Shown here: positions 12,056 through 20,229 of the stretch, piece after piece
How the letters are laid out: every line of letters begins with the position of its first letter
Numbering within the stretch: position 1 is the stretch's first letter
DNA from: Ophryocystis elektroscirrha
Lineage: Eukaryota > Apicomplexa > Conoidasida > Neogregarinorida > Ophryocystidae
NCBI GenBank assembly: GCA_030141585.1
Contig: JAQIFP010000108.1
Span: forward strand, 12,501 to 32,729
Reading direction: 5' to 3'
Length of the DNA: 20,229 nt
Notes under the pieces: generated by a model
The model's input: only the letters and a program-made list of their open reading frames with translations
What the model was told of the DNA's origin: nothing
The model's database searches: none
Program-made: the position numbers and the translations under genes

Positions 12056-12378
12056 TTATTTTATACTTCCACAAAACTGGAAATAAGTAAAATTAGCGAT
12101 GTGTATAAAAAAAAAAATATATAAATAATTGTAGGATAACTTACGGAGTTCAAGTATTCATAACTGCTTTCCGCATACTTCTGTAAGCTACTTTTCTGTG
12201 GGGGTTCAGCTTCTAAGGTAGGAGCAGTTGTAGCATTGCTTGTGGTACTCCATATTGTTAAGTTATCTACCAAATTAAGTTTCTCGTCAAGTGTGTTAGC
12301 TTCGTGGTCGCTATCGTACGTAGCATACGTATAATCTAATGTTTTCGCAAAATCATTAAAATTTGTGCTAGATCTCAT
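12056..12378 (-). CDS. Small acidic protein of unknown function
   Basis: Not recognised. Minus-strand exon 1 (12378-12145) begins MRSSTNFNDFAKTLDYTYAT and encodes 78 mostly polar residues rich in Ser, Thr, Asp and Glu, ending ESSYEYLNS. A textbook intron follows (12144-12077, GTAAGT...TTTCCAG, 68 nt). Exon 2 (12076-12056) adds only FCGSIK before TAA, for 84 residues. Without splicing, the frame stays open through the whole intron and would instead add a hydrophobic tail (IIYIFFFLYTSLILLI) ending at 12061. The strong donor and acceptor make the spliced form more likely. Upstream, TTTTCCAG directly before the start suggests a 5' leader intron or an extra upstream exon, since the frame is also open for a few codons before the ATG. 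It is divergent from the MLO-like gene. Confidence 0.5.
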
Positions 12379-12695
12379 TTTTTCAACTGGAAAATAGACC
12401 TTTCAACTAAACGTATATAAATACGAAACTTCTAATCTAAATTTGTAATATTAGTGAGCAAATCCATTTTTACCAGTAAAAAAATAAATAATTTTTTTTT
12501 TTTGTCTAGTACAAAATAAATAATATCATAATTTTTTTTTTGGTTATTTTAATGCAATTTTAATAAATAGTTAAAATACATAATATTAATGATTATACTA
12601 AGCACAAAAAATGCATAATTCAATCTAAAAACGTTAAAACTTTGGGTATTATTTTTACTAATTAAACCCCCGACTTCGTTTAGTTAAAAAACGAA
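12379..12695. promoter_or_regulatory. Divergent upstream region of the small acidic gene and MLO-like gene
   Basis: This is 317 bp between two divergent start codons, with T-runs near 12491 and 12532 and no TA tract. A 7-bp stem (TTCGTTT at 12675-12681, AAACGAA at 12689-12695) with a 7-nt loop ends exactly one base before the MLO-like ATG. No other defined site was recognised. Confidence 0.4.
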
Positions 12696-14839
12696 ATGAA
12701 AGTATACATAAATCAATTTTTAATAGATCATAAACACGAAGTATTAGAAAATGGGTATAAACTATGTCTGATTAATCATAACCAGGGCTATTGTTATTCT
12801 CTTTTGCTGCATAATTGTGTTTTCTGCTATTTTTGACAGATCCCTGCATCATTTCTTACACTGGTATACATTGCTGAAATGAAATCTTGGTTATTTTTGT
12901 AGGCTGAAGCGCCATGATCTGAGTGGGCTTACATTTATGCTAAATGCGATAATTCGAGAACTTACAATCTTAGGGTTTAGTCTAAGAGCTTACATTTCGT
13001 CATTTTAGATTTATAACTTTATTTCTCTTTGCGTCCGTTAGAAGTAAACGTAAATTAAACACTAATATATTTAGCGGGATACGCCCAAATGCTCAATGAC
13101 AGAATATTTGGACAATCCATTATTGAAAAAGTACTATTCTTTAGCACGTTGTACATAAACTTAGTTTAATAAGCAAATAGTTGAATAATTCTGTATAATT
13201 ACACTCATGTGTATTTACTAATACTAGTTAACGTATACGTGAGACAATAAAATTCTAATATTTGTGCATGGGCCTTTCATTATATTTATATGTATATGCA
13301 AGTTGATGGATAAATATGCTGAATTATGTTGCATTTAAACTTCATTAATGTGTGTTAACTTGTGTGGATGTACAGTTTGTTTGATGCAATTTTAAATATT
13401 TTACTTTACTATTAATAATAAATCAATTTTATAGTGTAATATTAATAATTATATTCTTTGTGTATTAGGCTGCAATAGCTGAAGCTTTGAAACATAAAGA
13501 AACTCCCAGTCCACTTACGGAGTTGCAGGAATTATTTGAAGTAAAAAAATACAAGCTCTTATTTGCTAGGAAGTTCATATACTCATCTTTGTTATTATTG
13601 TGGTATACATTTGCGAGGCTGGTAAAAATTTATCGTTATAATAAGATACAGCAATCCTTGTCATAACTGGACGCAATGCTATAAGAAAGTTTGATAAATT
13701 AGAGCAGCAGGTAATTGAAAATCAAATTTTCGCACAAACATAAAAACTTGATAAGTATAATTGATAAATACTTTATTTATTTCTTGTCCATTTTAGTAAA
13801 TTGAAATGTTTAATACCAAAGTATGTACGTAAAGTATATTAAGTTGATATAATCTACATACTATATATATATATAGATATACGTATTCATATATATATGT
13901 ATATATGTATATAAATATATATACAAATATATAGATATATATACATATAAATACATAAATATACATATATATACATACATATACATATATATACATATAT
14001 GTACATATATATACATATATATACATATATACTTATAAAAGTATATACATATTCATAAAAATATAATCTATATATATATTTGTTCATATTTCTTTTTATA
14101 TAAAAATACATTATGTATATATATTTCCATACGGTGCGCATAAATGTGATATTGAATTCTCTGTGTGTGAATGTATATATAAGAATAAATATGTAATTGC
14201 GTATTTAGTCTCTGCACTGTTTTGGACAAGCTGAAGATTCTGAAGAAGATCAAGCAGTAAATATGCAAATCTCCACAGATGCTTTACAATTTTTCGCTAT
14301 TAAATATCGATTCTTCAATCCGTTGATTAAATCGCTTCCTACACCCAAACATACGGTAACATGAAAACTTATTTCCCATACAGTTAGAACTTTAAATTTT
14401 ATAAATACTTAACTGCAAATTATTCAGAATTATTGGAAAGCCTTGTCGAATTACCATTAATTGCTCTATTTGCATTTTGTATATTTGTAATAATCCTTCT
14501 TCCTGTACTGGATTTCAATGCCTTCACGTTTTTGATTACTTTCGTTATACTTATGAGCATTACTTTTTTATTTACAGCTGGTACATATTTTTTCTTGCGC
14601 TTCCTTTACAAAAAATTTACTCCTGATGCTAAGCACACCAAAATGTATTATGAGTCTTTATCAATGAAGCAAAGCATGTCTAGTAAGTAAGACAAAGTTA
14701 TTTGTAATAACTTTGTAATAAATACTCATAATTTTTTACTTGAAAAATATTTTACATCTAAAAATATACATATACACATATTTATATATATATCTAAATA
14801 TGTACATATATATCTATATATAGACACATATATTTATAT

Positions 14840-14891
<52 letters not shown>

Positions 14892-15995
14892 ACAATAGTT
14901 ATAATAATAATGTTATTAGTAAAGATATAAATTTATTAGAGCAAATATAAAAAGGTTGCGATAAATCAATAAAATTATTATTAAACAATTTATAAATTAT
15001 ATATAGTGGAATGACTATGATGATTTATGATTATACAGGTCTCCCAAAATCTAAAATAGACAGTTTAGACGCATACGCATCCACTTACTTTGGAGTGAAG
15101 AACAGAGTCCAAGTAATGAATAAAAACAAGCATTCATATTAGCGCAATTTTCCGTTACATTCAATTACAGCGTTTAAAGCTTACTTGCAATTAATTCTAT
15201 TCTTAAATGCGGCATTTGCTGCCATTATTTTAAGAGACTTAGCTAAAATGTAAGTGAATTTGCGCGCAGTAATCGAAACTGACAGGTTGATTGGTCAGCA
15301 TATTTTGTGGGGAAAATATTGGATGTGGTTATATCCTCTAGGTACATTTTTCGTTATTTCGAACCTGTACATTTGGACGATTCTTATAAATTATTTCAAT
15401 TACGTAACATGTCTTGATTGCTTGGTTAATCGAAGAATTATTAATGAGGTATAATTACAAATTATTTTACACCATTATTTATTGAATAATAATTCCAAGT
15501 ACATTTAACAGATTGATGAAGCTATTGAAACTGAAGAGTTAAAGGAACACTTTAAAGTGTAATGCTGCCAAAATAGTATTTTTTTAGATTAGATGTGATA
15601 CTTAAAGCAGCAAAATTGGAAATTGCTAAAGATAGGGAACCTCAAAAATGGGAAGCTACATTGGAAAGAGTTAAAACTGAATTTCAGTATTTGGATAAAT
15701 CCGAACAGGAAACAATTCAATCGGTGTTCAGAGTTCTGGCTCACAAAACAAACGAGCTAAACCTTGATCAACCAGAAACTGGATTTATTTATTTAGAAAA
15801 CGTCAAAGATGCATTTGAATTATTAAACCTTGACTATAGATGGGATTATATTAATAAATGGTAACTCAATATTTTTCTTTATCACATAGGTTAAATGAAG
15901 AGTATAAGAAATACGATACAAAGTATACAAACCAGCTAATAAATAACGTTTATACAGGAGAAATGAAGTCAGCTTTTACGAATTTGTCGAAATAA
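12696..15995 (+). CDS. MLO-like seven-pass membrane protein
   Basis: MLO proteins are plasma-membrane proteins; plant members are calmodulin-binding Ca2+-permeable channels. Sixteen exons join in one frame to 564 residues: 12696-12754, 12786-12863, 12903-12974, 13009-13043, 13075-13130, 13469-13540, 13570-13621, 13652-13710, 14209-14355, 14388-14682, 15039-15112, 15143-15249, 15286-15448, 15512-15558, 15588-15860, 15890-15995. Eleven of 15 introns are 29-39 nt. Family landmarks: TM1 after a short N-terminus ([21 protein letters not shown]), [19 protein letters not shown] (TM2, compare KEELMLLGFISLLL), [21 protein letters not shown] (TM3), FKFYKYL before [10 protein letters not shown] (TM4), TM5, YFGVKNRVQ then [17 protein letters not shown] (TM6, compare FWFGRP...HFVLFQNAFELA), and [17 protein letters not shown] (TM7). 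About 160 soluble residues follow, with a Trp-containing helix ([13 protein letters not shown]) that could bind calmodulin. The exon 6 entry is the least certain join. Confidence 0.65.
13870..14040. repeat. 10-bp repeat array, inverted orientation, in an MLO-like intron
   Basis: Imperfect copies of TATATATACA, the reverse complement of the unit in the arrays near 2149 and 11381, fill the middle of the 498-nt intron 13711-14208. Variants include TACATA, TAAATA and GATA steps. This is the only place in the window where the family is seen inside a gene, and it lies opposite to the direction of transcription. Confidence 0.85.
14844..14886. repeat. (TA)n tract in an MLO-like intron
   Basis: A pure TA tract, preceded by a degenerate ATATAT(C/G)TA zone, lies in intron 14683-15038 (356 nt) of the MLO-like gene. 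Confidence 0.9.
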
Positions 15996-16121
15996 TTATA
16001 CTGTCCAGCAACATCGTAGCCTCCAAATGTAAAACTTATTAAATCTTTCTGTATAGCTACTATTTAATACAGTACATATTTATTTAATAATTTATTTAAT
16101 AATATTTTTGATAATATATTT

Positions 16122-16163
<42 letters not shown>

Positions 16164-16303
16164 ATTAAATATATATACATATATACATATTTATATACAT
16201 ATTCATATTTAAATACATATATATATATATATATATATTATATACATTTTAATGCTATCATTAATAATATGCTTTATTATTCAAATAATCATTATTATTA
16301 TTG
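15996..16303. other. Spacer between MLO-like and EF-hand genes
   Basis: AT-rich spacer between two plus-strand genes, with TA tracts at about 16128-16159 and 16217-16238 and repeated TTTAATAA words near 16080-16125. It should hold the MLO-like 3' UTR. I saw no exon in it. Whether the two genes are separate or share a transcript cannot be told from sequence alone. Confidence 0.5.
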
Positions 16304-16879
16304 ATGGAAATTATGGCTATATCAATAGTTATTAAGTCTGGTTTTAAGGTTATGAATGTGCTTGCACGAGCACTTACTATCAGATAACATGCAAATTGAA
16401 CAATCAAATTTATTATTTGACTAATTAAATAATACACGTGGCAGATACAAAGGAAACAAGAGAAGAACGAAAACAACAACTGAAAATTTTGTTCGATAAA
16501 TTAGATGTACTCAAAAAGATAATTAGTTATTCTGAAATTGTAGACGAATAACGATCAAAAAATATCCCTCACTGAATTTCAATACGTAAGTTTTTTTATA
16601 AAGAGTATATATACGCAAAAGATAATTAATCTCTTTTTATTTATGTTTTTTTTTTAATAGATATTACGCGATTTACAAAAAGCTGTAGGATTAATTAACT
16701 GTTTACTATAACTGGCAGCTATCCGACAATAGAATCAAAAAATTAATTCGATTTATCGGGCACGGAGATAAAGAGGTCACGGTAACTAAAATCACATTAA
16801 AATGATTAATCCCTATTAGTATGACCAGTTGCTCGAGTTTTTAGATTCAGTTATGATGAGAAGGGGTCTTTTTTGCTAG
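16304..16879 (+). CDS. Small EF-hand calcium-binding protein
   Basis: The core exons 16445-16506, 16544-16585, 16661-16684, 16719-16781 and 16820-16879 join in phase over introns of 37, 75, 34 and 38 nt. They encode a paired EF-hand: helix KQQLKILFDKL, loop DTNNDQKISLTE, helix FQYILRDLQKAL, then a second helix-loop-helix ([30 protein letters not shown]) ending RRGLFC and TAG. The first loop has all Ca2+ ligands in canonical places (D1, N3, D5, K7 backbone, S9, E12). The second has I at 1, H at 3 and Q at 12, so it is probably inactive. A first exon at 16304-16340 (MEIMAISIVIKS, donor G|GTTTT) fits the phase and would give 95 residues, but that start is weak. The exons could instead belong to the 3' end of the MLO-like transcript. 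The last 33 nt overlap the eS6 coding end on the other strand. Confidence 0.6.
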
Positions 16880-17965
16880 TGATCCATAATTTTTAGCGTG
16901 TAAACTAGCTTGCTTTTTCCGTAAGTATTCTCTATGAAGATCTTGATATTCTTTCAATGCAGCAGCGTTCTTTTCATGAACGGATTTTTTGTATTTTAGA
17001 TAACGTTCTTTTCGAGCTAATCTAGCTGTAGTAATTAAACGCTGAATTTTAGGGGCTTTAGTTTTATTTGTATCTTTTATTTTTCGTCTTGGAACGTATT
17101 TGCGTACATCAACTTCTTTTGAAAGGTTGAACAGCTTACGAATTTTATTGGCTCTGAAAAGTAACTGTTTTTAAAGCTAAGATACAAATATTGAACTATA
17201 TACTGATGACTGTGAATACAATACGTACTAAGAATATAATTTCACAGTTTTAGCTATTTTAAGAAAGGGAAAAAAAACCACGCATACAGCTAAAGAGATA
17301 ATAATAAATGGTATGATATACAGCGTGGGTATATATAGCTAAAGATATTATATGCAAGTACAAGCAGACATATTCAAGATAATTTACTGGGTATATAATA
17401 TATAATATATATATATATATATATATTATATTATATATTTTTTTAGATAAAATACAATATATGTATAAGAAGTTAATATATATATATATATAGCATGATT
17501 AGAAATTGTTTAAATTAATACCTCTTGGGACCTAAGCGTCTAGGACGTTGTTCAGTGGTTAATCCTTCAATTTCATTAACTCCTTTTTTAACAACAACAA
17601 GATTCATTGCAGATAATTCAGAGCTAACAATGCATCCACGAACGGACTTCCTTAAGCGCTCACCAGTGCGTCTAGGACGATAACATTTCATTCCATCACG
17701 GAATAATAAACGGACACGTTGATTAGTCATCACACCCTGTAACATAGGAAAACCTTGTTTGTCATTTCCGCCAGTAATTCTGAGAGTAATTTATACGCAT
17801 TTTTGTAGGTTACTTTAAGACATAACCGTTATACTGTTCTCCAAGTGTATTGGCAGGTACTTCAGCTCCTAGTCTTTTTTCAAAAAAGGGCAACAACATT
17901 TTGTGGTCATCTACGTCTATAGCAATTTGACACCCAGTTTCTGGGTTAGCAATATTCAACTTCAT
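16847..17965 (-). CDS. RPS6: 40S ribosomal protein eS6
   Basis: Small-subunit ribosomal protein eS6. Minus-strand exons 17965-17814, 17779-17522 and 17153-16847 give 238 residues, normal for the family; the introns are 34 and 368 nt. Landmarks: [13 protein letters not shown] start, [79 protein letters not shown]. The basic C-terminal helix ([18 protein letters not shown]) is present. The tail after it ([14 protein letters not shown]) has few serines and does not look like the phosphorylated RRRLSSLR-type tail of animals and yeast. The second intron contains a (TA)n tract (about 17405-17427). The last 11 codons including the stop lie antisense to the final exon of the EF-hand gene. The start is 145 bp from the uL16 start, divergent. 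Confidence 0.95.
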
Positions 17966-18110
17966 CTTTTATAATGTATATATATAGCCCAGAACTAGGA
18001 AAGCACAGATATACGTGGGACCTTAAAAAACAAATATATATTCCAGTGATTCCTGATTGGGACAGAAATTACATTTTTTTCTCACAAAAAAATAAAACCC
18101 TGCTGAGAAA
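17966..18110. promoter_or_regulatory. Divergent ribosomal-protein promoter region (eS6 / uL16)
   Basis: The 145 bp between the start codons of two ribosomal protein genes must serve both. It contains TATATATA next to the eS6 side (17978-17985) and AAAACCCT just upstream of the uL16 start (18094-18101). The latter resembles the AAACCCT 'telo-box' known from ribosomal-protein promoters in plants and some protists; here that is only a resemblance. A long ORF that starts in this region out of frame with uL16 is judged spurious. Confidence 0.5.
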
Positions 18111-18724
18111 ATGGGCAGGCGTCCAGCACGATGTTATAGGTATTGCAAAAATAAGCCATATCCGAAATCACAGTATTGCCGTGGTGTCCCAGATCCTAGA
18201 ATCCGAATATACGATGTTGGCCGAAAGAAAGCAGATGTTAATGAATTCCCTGCTGTTTGTCACCTTGTATCAGATGAACACGAACAAATCAGTTCTGAAG
18301 CCTTAGAAGCAGCACGTGTCTGTGCCAACAAGTATATGATTACTAAGTGTGGTAAAGATTCTTATCATTTAAGAATCCGTGTTCATCCTTACCATGTCAT
18401 TCGTATCAATAAGATGCTTTCATGTGCTGGTGCTGATCGGTAAGCTTTCAAATTTATTAATAATTAAATAATATTTAAATAATGTGTTTATTATAACATA
18501 TATATATTAAATGATGAATATTGAGTCTTGCACCACTCTTAATTTCAAGTGAGGACTTAGACTATAAACCCATTTAAAATCTGATTTCTCTTACATTAAA
18601 TTATATATACAAATAATAAATAAACATACACATATATATATATATAATATTTAATTTAATATTTATATATATTTAATGTATATATAATTGGTATACATAT
18701 ATATTATTTACAAAATAATTAATT

Positions 18725-18779
<55 letters not shown>

Positions 18780-19181
18780 ATAAATAATGATAATAAATTA
18801 ATTAATATAAAAATGGTATATGGTTTTTTTTATAGTCTCCAAACGGGTATGCGTGGCGCCTTCGGAAAACCTAATGGATTAGTTGCTCGTGTGAAAGTTG
18901 GGCAAATACTGATCTCAATAAGAACTATGGAAGACAGAATTGAACACGCAGTCAAAGCACTTCTTAGAGCTAAATATAAATTTCCAGGACGTCAAAAAGT
19001 CATTGTTTCCGACAAATGGGGTTTTACAAAATATACGAAATCTGAGTACCAAGATTTGAAAGCTGAAGGCCTTCTTGTATCTGATGGTGTAATGGCTAAA
19101 CTTGTATTGCCACATGGACCACTTTCAGCTACTTTCCCAGACGTTAAACATATCAAATTACCAAATATTGAAGAGGATTAA
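18111..19181 (+). CDS. RPL10: 60S ribosomal protein uL16 (L10/QM)
   Basis: Large-subunit ribosomal protein uL16, which contacts the P-site tRNA and is loaded late in 60S maturation. Exon 1 (18111-18439) begins [20 protein letters not shown] and includes [38 protein letters not shown] and [12 protein letters not shown]. Exon 2 (18836-19181) begins [19 protein letters not shown] and includes [20 protein letters not shown] and [11 protein letters not shown]. The join at CG|T within Arg gives 224 residues, near the usual 214-225. The loop [19 protein letters not shown], a universally conserved P-site loop, is intact and is where the single 396-nt intron interrupts the gene. That intron holds a (TA)n tract (about 18729-18765). 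Confidence 0.96.
18729..18765. repeat. (TA)n tract in the uL16 intron
   Basis: A pure TA tract lies within the 396-nt intron 18440-18835, followed by TAATAATAATAAATAAATAATGATAA-type low-complexity sequence up to the acceptor. Confidence 0.9.
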
Positions 19182-19219
19182 ACTTTTCGCATTTTTTTAA
19201 AAAAAAAAAAAAAAATAAA
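19182..19219. terminator. 38-nt convergent spacer with homopolymer A/T
   Basis: Only 38 nt separate the uL16 stop from the stop of the minus-strand small basic gene. The spacer is mostly a T-run followed by a long A-run. Each gene's 3' UTR and cleavage site probably extends into the other's coding sequence. Calling it a termination region is an inference from position. Confidence 0.35.
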
Positions 19220-19525
19220 TTAATCTTCTACAATAGAAGACTTTTTAGATGACTTATTATTAGACACATTTGGTTTATTAACGTGTACCAAATGCTCATG
19301 TTGAGCAGTAGCTGTAGATACAAGTTGTTTTTCAATTTTCTGTATTCCTACATATTTGGATTTCTGAAAAAAAAAAAATAAAAAAAAAAAGAAAATACTT
19401 ACATTTCTTAACTTTCTCCATGCAACTAAGTTCAGCTTTTCTTGTGGCTGAGCTGGTTTATTATGACGTTGTGTAAACGCAGGCCCTTTTTGAACTAACT
19501 TTTTTTTTAAAGACTTCTGCACCAT
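19220..19525 (-). CDS. Small lysine-rich basic protein, possibly UPF0390-like
   Basis: Minus-strand exon 1 (19525-19403) starts MVQKSLKKKLVQKGPAFTQR and continues to NLVAWRKLRN. A 39-nt intron (19402-19364, GTAAGT with a long polypyrimidine tract and TTTCAG) is removed, and exon 2 (19363-19220) gives KSKYVGIQKIEKQLVSTATA and a Ser/Lys-rich tail ending SSIVED, TAA. The total is 88 residues. The lysine-rich N-terminus suggests a nuclear or nucleolar protein. The arrangement of a basic start, KL.....GI..KIE..L, then an Ala-rich stretch followed by HLV is loosely like the short UPF0390 family (human C19orf53), but the resemblance is weak. Unspliced, the intron reads as a run of Phe residues, which supports splicing. 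Confidence 0.6.
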   Translation of the reverse strand: MVQKSLKKKLVQKGPAFTQRHNKPAQPQEKLNLVAWRKLRNVSIFFFFLFFFFQKSKYVGIQKIEKQLVSTATAQHEHLVHVNKPNVSNNKSSKKSSIVED

Positions 19526-19680
19526 TAAAAGAAAAGGCTTTTAGGAAGACGGAAAAAAAAAAAAAAAAAAACTAATACTCTAAAATAAAGTGATCTATTT
19601 GTTTAAGCCCTGAAAAAAAAAATTATTTTATGACATAGTGATTTTACAAGGTATGTAAGACAAAATAGTTTCACGGTAAG
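19526..19680. promoter_or_regulatory. Divergent upstream region with A-runs
   Basis: This 155-bp region lies between the start of the small basic gene and the candidate start at 19681. It has A-runs at about 19552-19570 and 19613-19621 and otherwise mixed sequence. It probably holds both promoters; no specific site was recognised. Confidence 0.35.
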
Positions 19681-19870
19681 ATGGACCCAAGTTTAAGCAT
19701 AATGGAGATTGTTCTAAGTAGAGCTGATATTTATTATTGAAACAGAGTATGGCTTACTGTGTTCAGTTTTGTTAAAGACTTTAGATGGGTTAGCTCGCTC
19801 ACATTTGACAAATTTGTATTATTCATCTAAAACACTCACAATTATAACAAATATAACAATATATATATAA
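19681..19870 (+). CDS. 5' end of an unidentified gene, or a very small protein
   Basis: Not recognised. Exon 1 (19681-19717) reads MDPSLSIMEIVL. Removing a 28-nt GT-AG intron (19718-19745) continues in phase to KYGLLCSVLLKTLDGLARSH and LTNLYYSSKT, a fluent, non-repetitive peptide unlike the TA-rich peptides around it. If read on, it stops at 19868-19870 after 53 residues, but the last dozen become low-complexity (ITNITIYI). A donor at 19816 (TT|GTATTA) would instead end the exon after SHLTN and carry the gene on toward or past the right edge. I favour a gene that continues. The divergent placement 155 bp from the previous gene fits the layout of the window. Confidence 0.4.
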
Positions 19871-19918
19871 CTATTATGGCTTAAAAAATTTTATATACAT
19901 ATGTATATAAAAAACATG

Positions 19919-19951
<33 letters not shown>

Positions 19952-20229
19952 AATATATTAGCCTATTTATGTGTACATAGATATTTAAATATCTATATAT
20001 ACAGTTATATAACTGTAAATACATATGTACATTGAACCATAATTTACCAACTAAAATATATGGAGACATAAAAAAATTTATATAAAGATATGTATTTATA
20101 ACTATATATGTATATATTTATATTTGTATATATGTATATATTTATATTTGTATATATTTGTATATATTATATCTGTATGTGTATATGTATATATAAATTT
20201 ACATATATATATATACTAATATGTATATA
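19871..20229. repeat. AT-rich repetitive right edge
   Basis: The sequence is dominated by TATG/TATT repeats: a (TA)n-(TG)n compound tract (about 19917-19950), then a roughly 24-bp unit of the form TATATTTATATTTGTATATATG repeated about twice near 20108-20160, with degenerate copies to the edge. No exon is visible, so any continuation of the preceding gene here would be intronic. Confidence 0.7.

Noticed and set aside
12780..13020. Possible structured or snoRNA-like stretch with GGGTTTAG and CTTAG/CTAAG inverted repeats
   Set aside because: The sequence is fully explained as exons 2 and 3 of the MLO-like gene plus short introns, with correct phases and family landmarks.
16261..16479. 72-codon minus-strand frame with hydrophobic start
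   Set aside because: It has low-complexity AT-rich composition, no splice or family support, and lies opposite the EF-hand gene's 5' exons.
17974..18306. 110-codon plus-strand frame starting upstream of uL16
   Set aside because: It is out of frame with the unmistakable uL16 sequence starting at 18111; its downstream half is the shifted frame of uL16.
18813..18835. Independent start codon for the second half of uL16
   Set aside because: The ATG lies at the 3' end of the intron and the few residues before LQTGMRG are not part of the conserved protein. Splicing at 18440 and 18835 restores the full family sequence.

Overview
The window looks like nuclear DNA of an intron-dense, strongly AT-rich microbial eukaryote. 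By eye it is roughly three-quarters A+T. Reading across splice junctions gives 12 protein-coding genes, most of them interrupted by tiny GT-AG introns of about 28 to 41 nt. A second set of introns runs from about 60 to 620 nt, and most of those above 200 nt carry (TA)n or decanucleotide repeats. Rab6 (box wording and a C-terminal CXC) and uL16 resemble apicomplexan/alveolate versions, so an apicomplexan or near relative is the best guess. I cannot place it more closely, and the short introns alone would also fit piroplasms or some stramenopiles. No tRNA, rRNA, CRISPR array or transposon was seen.

Layout, left to right: 3' end of an MTR4-type exosome RNA helicase (+, ends 840); SFT2-like Golgi membrane protein (-, 1444-2025, 5' end unresolved); 10-bp repeat array and a 17-N assembly gap; RAB6 (+, to 3287), whose P-loop exon cannot be found; a small multi-pass membrane protein (-, 3288-4102); a 2117-residue Virilizer-like protein in 10 exons (+, 4195-11321), the scaffold of the m6A mRNA methyltransferase complex; a large 10-bp repeat array; a small unknown gene (-, 12056-12378); a 16-exon MLO-like seven-pass membrane protein (+, 12696-15995); a small EF-hand protein (+, about 16304-16879); ribosomal protein eS6 (-, 16847-17965); ribosomal protein uL16 (+, 18111-19181); a small basic protein (-, 19220-19525); and the start of an unidentified gene (+, 19681 onward).

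Strands alternate almost perfectly. Genes therefore sit in divergent pairs with short shared upstream regions (92, 145 and 155 bp where both starts are visible) and in convergent pairs whose ends abut (Rab6 and its neighbour, 0 nt apart) or overlap within coding sequence (EF-hand gene and eS6, 33 nt). Two divergent pairs join functionally related genes: SFT2/RAB6 (endosome-to-Golgi traffic) and eS6/uL16 (ribosome). The MLO-like protein, whose plant relatives are calmodulin-binding Ca2+ channels, is followed on the same strand by an EF-hand protein.

The notable biology is the m6A scaffold homologue, the MLO-like protein next to a calcium sensor, the overlapping convergent genes, and a 10-bp-periodic TATATATGTA repeat family found in intergenic and intronic positions. 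All exon joins were made by eye from frame continuity and family resemblance, not from transcript data.
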